From Planomonospora parontospora (GTDB taxonomy: Bacteria; Actinomycetota; Actinomycetes; Streptosporangiales; Streptosporangiaceae), in contig BMQD01000006.1 in NCBI GenBank assembly GCA_014647935.1, forward strand, positions 307,469-371,468: a stretch of 64,000 nucleotides of DNA, written 5' to 3'. A program made the position numbers and the translations under genes. The notes beneath the pieces were generated by a model, which was given only the letters and a program-made list of their open reading frames with translations, had not been told where the DNA came from and did not search any database. Positions 16,322-24,499 of the stretch are shown here, piece by piece (within the stretch, counting starts at the first letter, position 1; each line of letters opens with the position of its first letter).

Positions 16322-17251
16322 TCACCCCGGCGCGTCCTGCGCCTCCGGCCCGTCCGGCTCGGGGACCCGCAGGGTGAGTCCGCCGGGCACGACCTCGGCC
16401 CTGAGCTCGGTGACCGTCCCCTTGGCGCCGCCGTCCAGCTCGTAGGCCATCGGCGCGCCGAGCTTGACGGTGATCTTCCTGGCCCGGGTCATGCGGACGA
16501 AGGGCGAGGAGTCGGAGCGGCTCACGCTCATCCGGCCGAGCGTGCGGGCCCACTGGATGGGCCCCTTGGCGGTGGTCACGCCGACCTCCAGCCAGCCGTC
16601 GTCCGGCCGCGCGTCGTCGAAGGCCTCGATGCCGCCGGTGATCGTGCCGACGTTGCCGAACAGCACGCAGCTCGCCTCGCCCTCGAACCACTTCGTCCCG
16701 TCGACCTTGATCTTCATCGGGACGAGCTCGCCCCGGACGTGCCGGAGGCCGGTCCAGAAGTAGGCCGCCCGGCCCATCCGGTCCTTCAGCCCCCGGTCGG
16801 CGTCTTTGATCATCTCCGCGTCGAAGCCCACACCGGCCATCACCGCGAAGTGCTCGCCGTTGACCTTGCCCAGGTCCAGCTTCCGGTCCCGGCCGTGGAA
16901 GGCGATCCGCACCGCCTCCGGCAGGTCCTCGGGGATGCCGAGGTTCCCGGCGAACATGTTGGCCGTACCGGCCGGGATGATGCCGACGGTCACCTTCGAC
17001 CCCGCGGCCGCGTCCACGCACCGCTGCACCATGCCGTCGCCGCCCCACACCAGGAGCAGCCGAGCGCCCTCCTTGAGCGCCTTCCGCACCTTCTTCGGCG
17101 CCTTCTTGCTCTTGGGCACCTCGTACCAGAGGAGCTCCTCCACGCCTTCGTCGGCGAGGAGCCTGCGCAGCTCGTCCAGTCCTCCGCCGAGCGACTTCCT
17201 CCGGTGGGCGACCACCGCAACCGTGCCGACCTGGGGCCGCTTGCGCAGCAT
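16322..17251 (-). CDS. Diacylglycerol kinase/sphingosine kinase-like (DAGK_cat, YegS type)
   Basis: The 309-aa protein has the nucleotide-binding loop LLVWGGDGMVQRCV near residue 67 and IIPAGTANMFAGNLGIP near 98, the GTxN signature of the family. VNGEHFAVMAGVGFDAEMI follows, which gives a metal and substrate site. Such proteins phosphorylate diacylglycerol or related lipids at the membrane's inner face. The ATG at 17251 has GGAGG 7 bp upstream. Longer frames upstream run through the 30-bp tandem array and are artefacts. It is divergent from a PAF-acetylhydrolase-like gene, which would also act on lipids, so a shared promoter region is of interest. Confidence 0.9.
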   Translation of the reverse strand: MLRKRPQVGTVAVVAHRRKSLGGGLDELRRLLADEGVEELLWYEVPKSKKAPKKVRKALKEGARLLLVWGGDGMVQRCVDAAAGSKVTVGIIPAGTANMFAGNLGIPEDLPEAVRIAFHGRDRKLDLGKVNGEHFAVMAGVGFDAEMIKDADRGLKDRMGRAAYFWTGLRHVRGELVPMKIKVDGTKWFEGEASCVLFGNVGTITGGIEAFDDARPDDGWLEVGVTTAKGPIQWARTLGRMSVSRSDSSPFVRMTRARKITVKLGAPMAYELDGGAKGTVTELRAEVVPGGLTLRVPEPDGPEAQDAPG

Positions 17252-17408
17252 GGCCGCCTCCTGTTGGTAACCGTCATCGGGACGGCCGACGGCTGCCCGG
17301 ATCCGGAAGATCCAAACCTCTGCGCGTCCCGGACCGGCGGCCGCGTGGGGGGACGGGGAGTGGGCGGGCGGCGGGCCCGCTCCCGGACCGGGGGCACCGG
17401 CGGCATCC

Positions 17409-17551
17409 GATACGACCCGGGTCGCAGACCGCCCGCGCGATACGACCCGGGTCGCAGACCGCCCGCGCGATACGACCCGGGTCGCAGACCGCCCGCGCGA
17501 TACGACCCGGGTCGCAGACCGCCCGCGCGGTGCTACCCGGGTGGCAGACGG
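17409..17551. repeat. 30-bp tandem repeat array with a 12-bp palindromic core
   Basis: Four exact copies start at 17409, 17439, 17469 and 17499, each opening GATACGACCCGGGTCGCAGA. A fifth, degraded copy runs 17529-17551. Every intact unit contains the palindrome CGACCCGGGTCG, so identical dyads recur every 30 bp, about three helical turns. The array sits between the divergent lipid-kinase-like (start 17251) and hydrolase (start 17605) genes. There are no spacers, which excludes a CRISPR array. All frames stay open through it because 30 is divisible by three. Confidence 0.95.
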
Positions 17552-17604
17552 CTCCCGCCCCACGGCCGATGTGCCGGCGCCGTCCTCTCGCCGACGATGG
17601 CCGG

Positions 17605-19113
17605 ATGACCGAGATGATCGCGGGACCCGGCATGTCCCCTTTGGAGCTCCTGGCCGTGCTGGCCGCGGTCGCCCTGGTGGCGGCCCCCTGGTCACCGGCC
17701 GGTGCCCGGCGGCCGCTCGTGCTCGCCGCCGCGGCGATCGCCGTGCCCGCCGGAGCGTTGCTGGTCGTGCTCGGGCTGCGCTGGCAGCTGGTGCCGGTGC
17801 TCGCGGGCGCCGCGCTCGCGCTCCCGTCCGCCGTCCTCCCGCTGCTGCGGCGGCGTACCGGGCCGCCCCCGCGGCGCGCCCGGCGGTGGCCGGCCCTGCT
17901 GGGATCGGCGGCGTGCCTCGGCCTGGTCGCCGCGGGCGCGGGGGCGGCGTGGGCGCTGCCGGTACCGGTGTTCCCCGACCCGACGGGGCCGCACGAGGTC
18001 GGCACCGCCGTCGTGCAGTGGGACGACCCGGACCGCCCCGAGACGGCCACCCCCGATCCCGGTGACCGGCGCACGGTCGTGGTCCAGCTCTGGTATCCCG
18101 CGCAAAGAGGACCCGTGAGCACCGGGACGGCCGCCAAGGCGCAGTACCTGGGCCGCACCCCGCAGGAGGCGCGCACCGTCGCCCACGGCCTGGCCGGCTA
18201 TCTCGGCGCGCCGGGCTTCCTGCTCGACGGGCTTCCGCGCGCCCGCACGAACGCGGTGCCCGGCGCGGCGGTGGCCCAGGGCGGCGGACGGTTCCCCCTC
18301 GTGCTGTTCTCCCCCGGGCTGGGCGGGGTGCGCACCCAGAACACCGCCTGGGCGGAGGAGCTGGCCGGCCGCGGTTACGTGGTCGCGGCCCTCGACCACC
18401 CCTACGACTCGGCCGCCGTCGTCCTCGCCGACGGCCGTACGGTCCGCACCCGGATCGCGGCCACCGGCGACGAGGCGGAGGACGCCAGGCGCTCGGCCCG
18501 CTGGACGGCGGTCCGGGCCGCCGACCTCCGCTTCGTCCTCACCCAGCTCGGCCGGGTCGACCGCGGTGAGATCCCCGGCCCCGCCCGGGGGATGACCGGC
18601 CGCCTCGACACCGGCCGGGCCGCGGCGACCGGGCACTCCCTGGGCGGGGCCGCCGCCCTGCAGGCCGCCCGGCAGGACCCGCGGTTCGCGGCCGTCATCG
18701 ACCTGGACGGCTATCCCCACGGGCCCGCCTCACGGCCGCTGCGCCAGCCTGTGCTCGCCCTCACCCAGTCCGTCGGACCCGGCACCGACCCGGACTACAT
18801 CCCCCGCCTCACCCGGGTCCTCGAGCTCGGCACCGCTCCGGGCTACCGGCTCACCGTCCCGGGCACCGCGCATCTCTCCTTCACCGACGCACCGCTCTAC
18901 CTGCCGCCCGTGCCCTCGCTGGTCGGCTCCCTGGACCGCGCCTCGGGGCTGCGGATAACCGCCGGCGCCAGCGCCGCGTTCCTGGATCACACGCTCCGCG
19001 GCGCACCCGGCGACCTGGCCGGGCTCCTGTCGGCGTACGGCGAGCTCACCGTCCACCGTCCGGACGGCGGCCTCATGAGCCCCGCCGCGCGGAGGCCGCC
19101 TCAGTCGTCCTGA
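17605..19113 (+). CDS. Membrane protein with PAF-acetylhydrolase-like alpha/beta-hydrolase domain
   Basis: This 502-aa protein has three to four hydrophobic segments in residues 8-125, then an extracytoplasmic hydrolase. LVLFSPGLGG begins the oxyanion region, the nucleophile elbow is GHSLGGAAAL near residue 343, and DLDGYPHG and GTAHLSFTD supply the acid and histidine. This matches platelet-activating-factor acetylhydrolase isoform II/chlorophyllase-like esterases. The likely reaction is hydrolysis of a short acyl ester on a lipid or polymer. The start at 17605 (MTEMIAG) or 17632 (MSPLELL) places the first helix correctly; earlier frames lie in the repeat array. The 3' end overlaps the convergent VOC gene by 13 bp. 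Confidence 0.85.
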   Translation: MTEMIAGPGMSPLELLAVLAAVALVAAPWSPAGARRPLVLAAAAIAVPAGALLVVLGLRWQLVPVLAGAALALPSAVLPLLRRRTGPPPRRARRWPALLGSAACLGLVAAGAGAAWALPVPVFPDPTGPHEVGTAVVQWDDPDRPETATPDPGDRRTVVVQLWYPAQRGPVSTGTAAKAQYLGRTPQEARTVAHGLAGYLGAPGFLLDGLPRARTNAVPGAAVAQGGGRFPLVLFSPGLGGVRTQNTAWAEELAGRGYVVAALDHPYDSAAVVLADGRTVRTRIAATGDEAEDARRSARWTAVRAADLRFVLTQLGRVDRGEIPGPARGMTGRLDTGRAAATGHSLGGAAALQAARQDPRFAAVIDLDGYPHGPASRPLRQPVLALTQSVGPGTDPDYIPRLTRVLELGTAPGYRLTVPGTAHLSFTDAPLYLPPVPSLVGSLDRASGLRITAGASAAFLDHTLRGAPGDLAGLLSAYGELTVHRPDGGLMSPAARRPPQSS

Positions 19114-20075
19114 CGGAAGCCGACCGCGGTGCCCAGGGCGGCGTCGGCGGGCACGAACATCTCCCCGGGGCCGGTCCGGATGATCGGGAGGCCGTTGCCG
19201 CGCAGGAGCCGCTCGGTGGAGGCGACGTCGGGCACCGACACCGTGTAGGCGACGAACGCCGGCAGGACCGCCGGACGTTCACCGGGCAGCAGGTCGGCGA
19301 GCGCCGACGCGGACACGACGGTGACGTTCGCCCGGTCGAAGCGCGCCACGCCCGGCGCCGTCCGGTCGCGGCGCATCCGGCCGAAGTAGGTGCCGTAGCG
19401 CCGCTCCAGCCCGGGCAGCTCCGAGTCGGCGACGCACAGCACGCATTCGCGCAGGCCGGTCGCACCATTGGGATGGCCGGCGTGCCGCCGGTCCCCGGGC
19501 ACCTCGGCCCGGCCGTTCTCGGCGAACCCGATCCTGCCTTCCGGCACCCGCCCCGCGGGCAGGCCCGGATCGGAGATCTCGAGGTAGCGAGCGGGCTCCA
19601 TCCTGGTCCCCGTCCCGGTCTCGACGGGCCGCTGGATGGCGTGCACGCCGCCGTGGCCGACGCCCCCGGCCGTCAGCCGCGCGGCGACGCCGTCGATGTC
19701 CGGCGTATCCGCGATCACGATGTGGAGCCCCTGAAAACGCCGGAGGAAGGACGTGATGTTCACGGCGGTGGCGCGGATCGCGGCCACCAGCCCCGGCAGC
19801 CTGTCATCGGGCACCTGCAGCGGGATCGGACGGGCCCCGCCCGGCACGCGACCGGTCTCGTCGAGGACGGCCACCAGCTCGATGAAGCCGCCGGGAAAGT
19901 ACACATGGGCGTTGGCCACCCCGAAGGGCTCGGCGGGGCCTCCCGTCCTGCGCGGAAGAACGGGATAGGCGGGTGCCGACACCGTGAAGCCCAGCCGGCG
20001 GTACCGCTCCATCGCCTCGCCCATGTCCCGTACCACGTGGCCCACGTGATGCAGGCCGTCGACGTCGTCACCCAT
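19101..20075 (-). CDS. VOC (glyoxalase-like) family protein
   Basis: The 324-aa protein begins DGLHHVGHVVRDMGEAMERYRRLGF, a vicinal-oxygen-chelate first module. ANAHVYFPGGFIELVAV supplies a second metal-ligand region, and two further VOC-like repeats follow (GLHIVIADTPDIDGVAARL and ECVLCVADSELPGLERRYG). The layout fits the glyoxalase_3-like group with tandem beta-alpha modules. It is probably a metal-dependent lyase, isomerase or dioxygenase-like enzyme of unknown substrate. A perfect Shine-Dalgarno (GGAGGTGA) precedes the ATG. It is divergent from a TetR regulator, and the palindromes between them imply it is the regulated gene. Confidence 0.85.
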   Translation of the reverse strand: MGDDVDGLHHVGHVVRDMGEAMERYRRLGFTVSAPAYPVLPRRTGGPAEPFGVANAHVYFPGGFIELVAVLDETGRVPGGARPIPLQVPDDRLPGLVAAIRATAVNITSFLRRFQGLHIVIADTPDIDGVAARLTAGGVGHGGVHAIQRPVETGTGTRMEPARYLEISDPGLPAGRVPEGRIGFAENGRAEVPGDRRHAGHPNGATGLRECVLCVADSELPGLERRYGTYFGRMRRDRTAPGVARFDRANVTVVSASALADLLPGERPAVLPAFVAYTVSVPDVASTERLLRGNGLPIIRTGPGEMFVPADAALGTAVGFRQDD

Positions 20076-20103
20076 GGCGGGTCACCTCCGTTGCCAGGTG
20101 AGA

Positions 20104-20141
20104 CTCTCCGATTAATCCGAGAGATCTCTCTCAATTGAGAG
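20104..20141. promoter_or_regulatory. Overlapping palindromes: candidate TetR operator
   Basis: Three dyads overlap between the divergent VOC and tetR-type starts. They are a 20-bp near-palindrome at 20104-20123 (CTCTCCGATTAATCCGAGAG, one mismatched pair), the 12-bp perfect GAGAGATCTCTC at 20119-20130, and the 14-bp perfect CTCTCAATTGAGAG at 20128-20141. All use CTCTC/GAGAG half sites. This is a strong candidate binding region for the adjacent TetR protein. Confidence 0.75.
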
Positions 20142-20177
20142 TGAACCATCATTTGCGAGTGCGGTAAAGTCCGATGC

Positions 20178-20783
20178 GTGGGTGACGACGGGCTGCGCGA
20201 ACGGAAGAAGGCCAGGACCAGGGAGGCGATCCTGCGCGAAGCCTTCCGGCTCTTCAGGGAGCGCGGTTACGACGCCACCACCATCGAGCAGATCGCCGAG
20301 GCCGCCGAGATCTCCCCCGCCACCTTCTTCCGCTACTTCCCGGCGAAGGAGCACCTGGCCGCGCTCGATCGCTTCCCGCCCCTCATCGAGGCCCTGGCCG
20401 CCCAGCCGCCGGGCGCGCCGGTCACCGTGCTGCGCGGCGCGTTCCGCACGGCGTTCGCCGCCCTGTCCGCCGAGGAGATCGCCGCAGGGCACGCCCGCGA
20501 GGTGTTCGCAGCCACCGTGCCCGAGCTGCTCGCGGCCAACCTGCGCAGGAGCCCCGGCCTGATCCGCGAGGTTTGCGAGACCGTGGCGGACAGGGCCGGA
20601 AGCCCCGCGGACGACCCGCGGATACGGAACGCCGTCGGCGCCGTCTTCGGTGTCGTGGCCATGGTCTGGCTGCAGTGGGCACAGGACGCGCGCATGGACG
20701 GGCCCGCCGAGATCGACAGGGCACTGGCGCACCTGGAGACCGGCCTGGGCACCGTCGAGGCGCCGGTCCGGGCCGAGGGCTGA
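20178..20783 (+). CDS. TetR-family transcriptional regulator
   Basis: This 201-aa protein opens with a GTG start and a TetR_N helix-turn-helix: REAILREAFRLFRERGYDAT, then IAEAAEISPATFFRYFPAKE. The C-terminal ligand-binding and dimer domain is helical, with an Ala-rich pocket and VAMVWLQWAQD near residue 165, as in MftR-type TetR regulators. It faces the VOC gene across a 100-bp region full of CTCTC/GAGAG palindromes, so autoregulation and repression of the VOC gene are expected. The GTG at 20178 has no convincing Shine-Dalgarno. Confidence 0.93.
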   Translation: MGDDGLRERKKARTREAILREAFRLFRERGYDATTIEQIAEAAEISPATFFRYFPAKEHLAALDRFPPLIEALAAQPPGAPVTVLRGAFRTAFAALSAEEIAAGHAREVFAATVPELLAANLRRSPGLIREVCETVADRAGSPADDPRIRNAVGAVFGVVAMVWLQWAQDARMDGPAEIDRALAHLETGLGTVEAPVRAEG

Positions 20784-20797
20784 GCCGGCGCCCCGGT

Positions 20798-20829
20798 CGC
20801 CGCCCACGGCGAGAGGGCCGTGGGCGGCG
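20798..20829. terminator. Bidirectional terminator hairpin after tetR
   Basis: A perfect 13-bp stem (CGCCGCCCACGGC with its complement) and a 6-nt loop lie 14 bp after the tetR-type stop, between it and the convergent oxidoreductase. Confidence 0.8.
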
Positions 20830-20908
20830 AGGGCGACGAGGGCCGGATCGGGCGCGCGCCGGTACGGCACAGCGCCTGCCGCGCGGTCCGCACGCTTCGC
20901 TCCGTGCG

Positions 20909-22105
20909 CTACGCCGGCGCCTTGGCGGCCGAGCCCGCCGCGGCCCCCTCCCGCGTGACGCGGCGGCGCCGGGCCGGCAGCCCGAGCGTCGGGTTGGCGA
21001 CGCCCCAGGCGGCCCCCTTGCAGACCAGTTCCTTGTAGGCGGCGGCGAGCCGCCCGGTCAGGGCCGCCCGCACGGCGCGGTCGTCGGCGGTGACGTACTG
21101 GATCAGACCCTCCTTCCGGCCCAGTGAGATGCACTGGTTGAAGTAGCGGATCGAGGCGGCCGGGGGCTTCCCGCCGGTCAGGCGCGCCGCGATCGCGTCG
21201 GCGGCCTGCCACGCGGCCGGGGTCCCCGAGGCGCACGACATCCGCAGCGGCTTGCCCCCGGGACCCGTCGCCATGGCCGCGTCTCCGACGGCGTACACGT
21301 CCGGGTGCGAGACCGAGCGCATGGTCCCGTCGACCACGATCTGACCGGTGCCGGTGACTTCCAGGGTGGTCGCCTTCGCGATCGGGTGGACCGCGAAGCC
21401 GGTGGTCCACACGGTGACATCGGCCGGGACGGTCCTGCCGTCGGCGGTGACGACGCGGTCGGCTTCGACGCCGGTGACCGCGGCGTGCTCGTGCACGGTG
21501 ATCCCGAGCCTGCCGAAGACCTTCCGCAGGTGCTCGCGGCCCTTGGGCGAGAGCCAGTCGCCGAGGCCGCCGCGGGCGGCGAGGGCGACGCCGAGGTCCG
21601 GGCGGGCCTCGGCGATCTCGGCCGCGGCCTCCAGACCGGTGAGCCCGCCGCCGACGACGACCACGGTCCGCCCGGCGTCGAGGCCGGCCAGGCGCTCGCG
21701 CAGCCGGAGCGCTCCGGGGCGACCGGCGATCTCGTGGGCGTGCTCGGCGACCCCGGGGACGCCCTGGGTGTCCCAGCCGCTGCCGAGGGCGTAGACGAGC
21801 GTGTCATAGGCGAGCTCTCCGTCGCCGTCCGCGTCGGTGACGGAGACGGTCCTGCGGTCGGCGTCGATGCCGGTGACCTTCGCGAGCCTCGGTTCGACCC
21901 CGCTGCCCGCGAACATCTCACGCAGCGGCCGGGGCTTGAGGTCCTGGCCGACCGCCAGCTGGTGCATGCGGACGCGTTCCACGAAGTCGGGCTCGGCGTT
22001 GACGAGGGTGACGGTGACGTCCTCGCGGCGGAGCCGCTTGGCGAGACGGCCGGCGACGACGGCTCCGGTGTATCCGGCTCCGAGGACGACGATGCGGTGC
22101 TGCAT
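20909..22105 (-). CDS. NAD(P)/FAD-dependent oxidoreductase (NDH-2-like), ECF41 partner
   Basis: The 398-aa protein has an N-terminal FAD-binding Rossmann motif (VVLGAGYTGAVVAGRLAK, residues 6-23) and a second for NAD(P)H (VVVVGGGLTGLEAAAE, near residue 145). The FAD-ribityl motif DVYAVGDAAM lies near residue 280. The fold matches type II NADH dehydrogenases and ferredoxin or thioredoxin reductase-like flavoproteins. The gene lies 93 bp downstream of an ECF41 sigma factor on the same strand. ECF41 sigmas are typically linked to carboxymuconolactone decarboxylases, oxidoreductases or epimerases, and this is the oxidoreductase type. I chose the ATG at 22105, as the 27 residues before it are not family-like. 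Confidence 0.9.
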   Translation of the reverse strand: MQHRIVVLGAGYTGAVVAGRLAKRLRREDVTVTLVNAEPDFVERVRMHQLAVGQDLKPRPLREMFAGSGVEPRLAKVTGIDADRRTVSVTDADGDGELAYDTLVYALGSGWDTQGVPGVAEHAHEIAGRPGALRLRERLAGLDAGRTVVVVGGGLTGLEAAAEIAEARPDLGVALAARGGLGDWLSPKGREHLRKVFGRLGITVHEHAAVTGVEADRVVTADGRTVPADVTVWTTGFAVHPIAKATTLEVTGTGQIVVDGTMRSVSHPDVYAVGDAAMATGPGGKPLRMSCASGTPAAWQAADAIAARLTGGKPPAASIRYFNQCISLGRKEGLIQYVTADDRAVRAALTGRLAAAYKELVCKGAAWGVANPTLGLPARRRRVTREGAAAGSAAKAPA

Positions 22106-22173
22106 TTCCTTGCTCCTGTCTTGCGGGGGTTCGCCACCTGAACCGGGCGGCCCGCCGTTTCCTGACAGGAACA

Positions 22174-22195
22174 CGGTGTGAAGCACCTCACACCG
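22174..22195 (-). terminator. Hairpin directly after the first ECF41 gene
   Basis: An 8-bp stem (CGGTGTGA with TCACACCG) and a 6-nt loop lie immediately downstream of the sigma-factor stop and upstream of the oxidoreductase. It could be an attenuating terminator or a binding dyad for the oxidoreductase promoter. I could not find a convincing ECF41 promoter in the 93-bp gap. Confidence 0.5.
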
Positions 22196-22198
22196 CGA

Positions 22199-23143
22199 TC
22201 AGAAGACGCTGAACAGGGGCTCCCCGTGGTCGGTGGCCGCCCAGTGCGCGGTCGCGCGCTCGAGCTTGTCGGGGTTGACCTGGTTGCGGAACGCGGCGAT
22301 GCCCTCGGCGGTGACCTCCAGGCACATGATCCCGATGACCCGGCCGTCCACGACGGCCACCACGGCGGGGCCGCCGTTGGCGGTCCAGGCGTAGACCTCG
22401 GGCGTGCCGCCGGCCAGGGCGCGCTTGGCCTCGCCGGGTTTGAACAGGCCCCGCAGGAACTTCGCGACCGCGACGGCGCCCTCGAACGCCTTGGCACGGG
22501 CCGGGACCTTCCCGCCGCCGTCGGCGATCGACACGGCGTCCTCGGTGAGCAGGCGCACGAGCGGCTCGATCCGGCCGCTGGTGGCGGCCGCCAGGAACTC
22601 CTCGACGATCCGCCGGGCGGCGGCCCCGTCGATCTCGGTGCGGGTCCTGCCGTCCGCGAGGTGCTTCTTGGCCCGGTGCAGGATCTGCTGGCTGGCGGCC
22701 TCGGTGATGTCGAGGATCTCGGCGATCTCCCGGTGCGGGCAGTCGAAGGCCTCCCGCAGCACGTACACCGCCCGCTCGTTGGGGGAGAGGCGCTCCATGA
22801 GGGTGAGCACCGCGTACGAGACCGATTCGCGCTGCTCGGCGGTGTCGGCCGGGCCGAGCATCGGGTCCCCGGCGAACAGCGGCTCGGGGAGCCACTGGCC
22901 CACGTAGGTCTCACGGCGTGCCCGCGCGGAGGTGAGCTGGTTGAGGCACAGGTTGGTGAGGACCTTCGTCAACCAGGCCTCGGGAACCTCGATGCGGCCG
23001 ACGTCTGCGGCCTGCCAGCGCAGGAACGTCTCCTGCACGGCGTCCTCGGCCTCTTCCGCGGAGCCCAGGAGGCGGTAGGCGATGGCCTCCAGACGCGGCC
23101 TGGAGGCCTCGAACCGGTCGACGTCGCTCGCGGTCAACGGCAT
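22199..23143 (-). CDS. ECF41-type sigma factor with SnoaL-like C-terminal domain (copy 1)
   Basis: The protein has 314 aa. Region 2 spans residues 12-80 (YRLLGSAEEAEDAVQETFLRW) and region 4 spans 110-165 (LSPNERAVYVLREAFDCPHR, then IAEILDITEAASQQILHRAK). An extension of about 150 residues with a SnoaL/NTF2-like fold follows. It keeps both ECF41 hallmarks: DGGGK near residue 206, and NPDKL near residue 288. In this group the extension replaces an anti-sigma factor and tunes activity. The likely target is the oxidoreductase just downstream. The second ECF41 protein at 24500 is a diverged paralogue. Confidence 0.93.
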   Translation of the reverse strand: MPLTASDVDRFEASRPRLEAIAYRLLGSAEEAEDAVQETFLRWQAADVGRIEVPEAWLTKVLTNLCLNQLTSARARRETYVGQWLPEPLFAGDPMLGPADTAEQRESVSYAVLTLMERLSPNERAVYVLREAFDCPHREIAEILDITEAASQQILHRAKKHLADGRTRTEIDGAAARRIVEEFLAAATSGRIEPLVRLLTEDAVSIADGGGKVPARAKAFEGAVAVAKFLRGLFKPGEAKRALAGGTPEVYAWTANGGPAVVAVVDGRVIGIMCLEVTAEGIAAFRNQVNPDKLERATAHWAATDHGEPLFSVF

Positions 23144-23369
23144 GGCCCGATCCTAGAGCGCACGGCACGAATCGGCCGCCCTCGCGGCCGGCCCGTGACG
23201 CGCCCGCACACCGCCCGTGCACCTCTCCACGATCACCGCGCCCACTCCGTCCAGCGGCCGAGCACCGGCCCGAAGGCTGCGTGGGTTTCGTCGAGATTCC
23301 GTGCACTCCACGACTGCCGCACCGCGGTACTGCCATGATCTTGATGTCACCCCGTCGATGGGAGCCGCG

Positions 23370-23936
23370 ATGTCTCCTCGCTCACTCGTGCTGTCGGCCG
23401 CCTCCCTCTGCACGGGCGGCCTCGCAGTCCTGGTGTACTTCCATGACTCCCACCTGGTGCTCTTGAGGGATCATCTGAACCATCCGTTCGCGCTCGGTGT
23501 GCTGGCCTGCCTCCTGATGGCGTGGGCCGCCGTCGGACTACGACGGATGTGGCTGCGCGTCGTGATCGTCGTCCTTGCCGGGCTGGGCGCGAGTGTCGCA
23601 TTGTTCGGAGGGTGGGTCGCCCTCACGTTCGCCTCTACCCAGGAGGCCGGCTTCATCGACGGACCGGCCCCGTACAGGATCCGGCTCCAGAAGTCTCTGG
23701 CAGGTCTCGGTCCGGACACGGTGATGTGGCTCAGCGTCCGCCGGGACAGCGGGTTACTCAGCAGGGAGTGGGATCTCGGCTGCTTCAACGACGACGTCCC
23801 CGACGACGCCTTCGACTCGGTCAAGTGGACGGGACCGAGTTCGGTCGAGATCCGGGTGTCCGACGGGCGAACATTCCCCGTAACCCTGGATCCCGCCTCT
23901 GGCCGGCCCCGGACCACCGCCACCCTCAATTGTTGA
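23370..23936 (+). CDS. Hypothetical membrane protein (188 aa)
   Basis: I do not recognise this family. The protein begins MSPRSLVLSAASLCTGG and has about three transmembrane segments in residues 5-90 (around LCTGGLAVLVYF, GVLACLLMAWAAVG and VVIVVLAGLGASVALFGGW). An extracytoplasmic C-terminal domain of about 95 residues carries one central and one terminal Cys. GGGAG lies 5 bp before the ATG at 23370, and an alternative ATG is at 23358. It is divergent from the ECF41 gene. Base composition is slightly less GC-rich than its neighbours. The following 23937-24233 stretch contains no convincing gene. Confidence 0.7.
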   Translation: MSPRSLVLSAASLCTGGLAVLVYFHDSHLVLLRDHLNHPFALGVLACLLMAWAAVGLRRMWLRVVIVVLAGLGASVALFGGWVALTFASTQEAGFIDGPAPYRIRLQKSLAGLGPDTVMWLSVRRDSGLLSREWDLGCFNDDVPDDAFDSVKWTGPSSVEIRVSDGRTFPVTLDPASGRPRTTATLNC

Positions 23937-24233
23937 CAGCGGCCCCACGAGCACCGCATCTGGAGTATCAAGATCGGGCCGCCTCTGCGGCCGACGCCCT
24001 GCAGCGCGAGCATTACCTGCCGGCCGGGTGTCTCCACCCCGCCTGGGTGACCGGCTGCGCCTGGCGGACGTGGTCCTCGACGACACGGTCCTCAGCCGAC
24101 CGCAGATCACGCATGCCTCTCGGCTGGTCTCTGAAGCGCTCGCAGTGACTGCACACCGCCGGTACCGCTTCTCGGCGACCGCCGCACCCGCCCGGACGAG
24201 CCCGCCGACGGCCGCACGGGCCCAGAAAACGAA

Positions 24234-24270
24234 GGGATCCCGCCCGATCGAGCCGATCGGACGGGATCCC
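24234..24270 (-). terminator. Rho-independent terminator of tRNA-Ala copy 2
   Basis: A 17-bp stem (GGGATCCCGCCCGATCG with CGATCGGACGGGATCCC, one G-U pair in RNA) and a 3-nt loop are followed on the minus strand by GTTTTC. It is related to, but not identical with, the hairpins after the other tRNA-Ala copies; several differences are compensatory. A trailer hairpin lies at 24286-24302. Confidence 0.9.
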
Positions 24271-24309
24271 GTCAACCACCTGCGGACCGTTTCGAGAACG
24301 GTCCCGAGG

Positions 24310-24382
24310 TGGAGCTATGGGGATTCGAACCCCAGACCTCCTCCATGCCATGGAGGCGCGCTACCAGCTGCGCCATAGCCCC
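24310..24382 (-). tRNA. tRNA-Ala (anticodon GGC), copy 2 of 3
   Basis: All 73 bases match copies 1 and 3, including the G3:U70 pair and the GGC anticodon. The 3' flank has a trailer hairpin (ACCGTT, TCGAG, AACGGT) and a terminator at the same spacing as copy 1. The 5' flank is unrelated to that of the other copies. A -10-like TAGTAT lies about 16 bp upstream on the minus strand. Confidence 0.97.
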
Positions 24383-24462
24383 TTGCGGTGCAGAGAAATA
24401 CTAGCTCACTCCGGACCCGTCTCGCGCCACCGTTCCTCCCGGCGGAAGGGCCTTCCCGGCCG

Positions 24463-24490
24463 TGTCACGCGCGGGGGACCGTGATACGTC
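24463..24490 (+). promoter_or_regulatory. ECF41-type promoter ahead of the second ECF41 gene
   Basis: TGTCACG (24463-24469) and CGTC (24487-24490) are separated by 17 bp. This closely matches the published ECF41 promoter (TGTCACA, about 16 bp, CGTC). The start codon lies at 24500, about where transcription should begin, so the sigma gene is probably autoregulated and leaderless. Confidence 0.7.
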
Positions 24491-24499
24491 TGTGTACTC

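Noticed and set aside
17409-17551. CRISPR-like array
   Set aside because: The repeats are head to tail with no spacers and no cas genes are present.
24028-24378. Plus-strand frame upstream of and through tRNA-Ala copy 2
   Set aside because: The first 45 codons look faintly protein-like and may be a relic, but the frame then reads through the terminator and the tRNA and lacks a Shine-Dalgarno.
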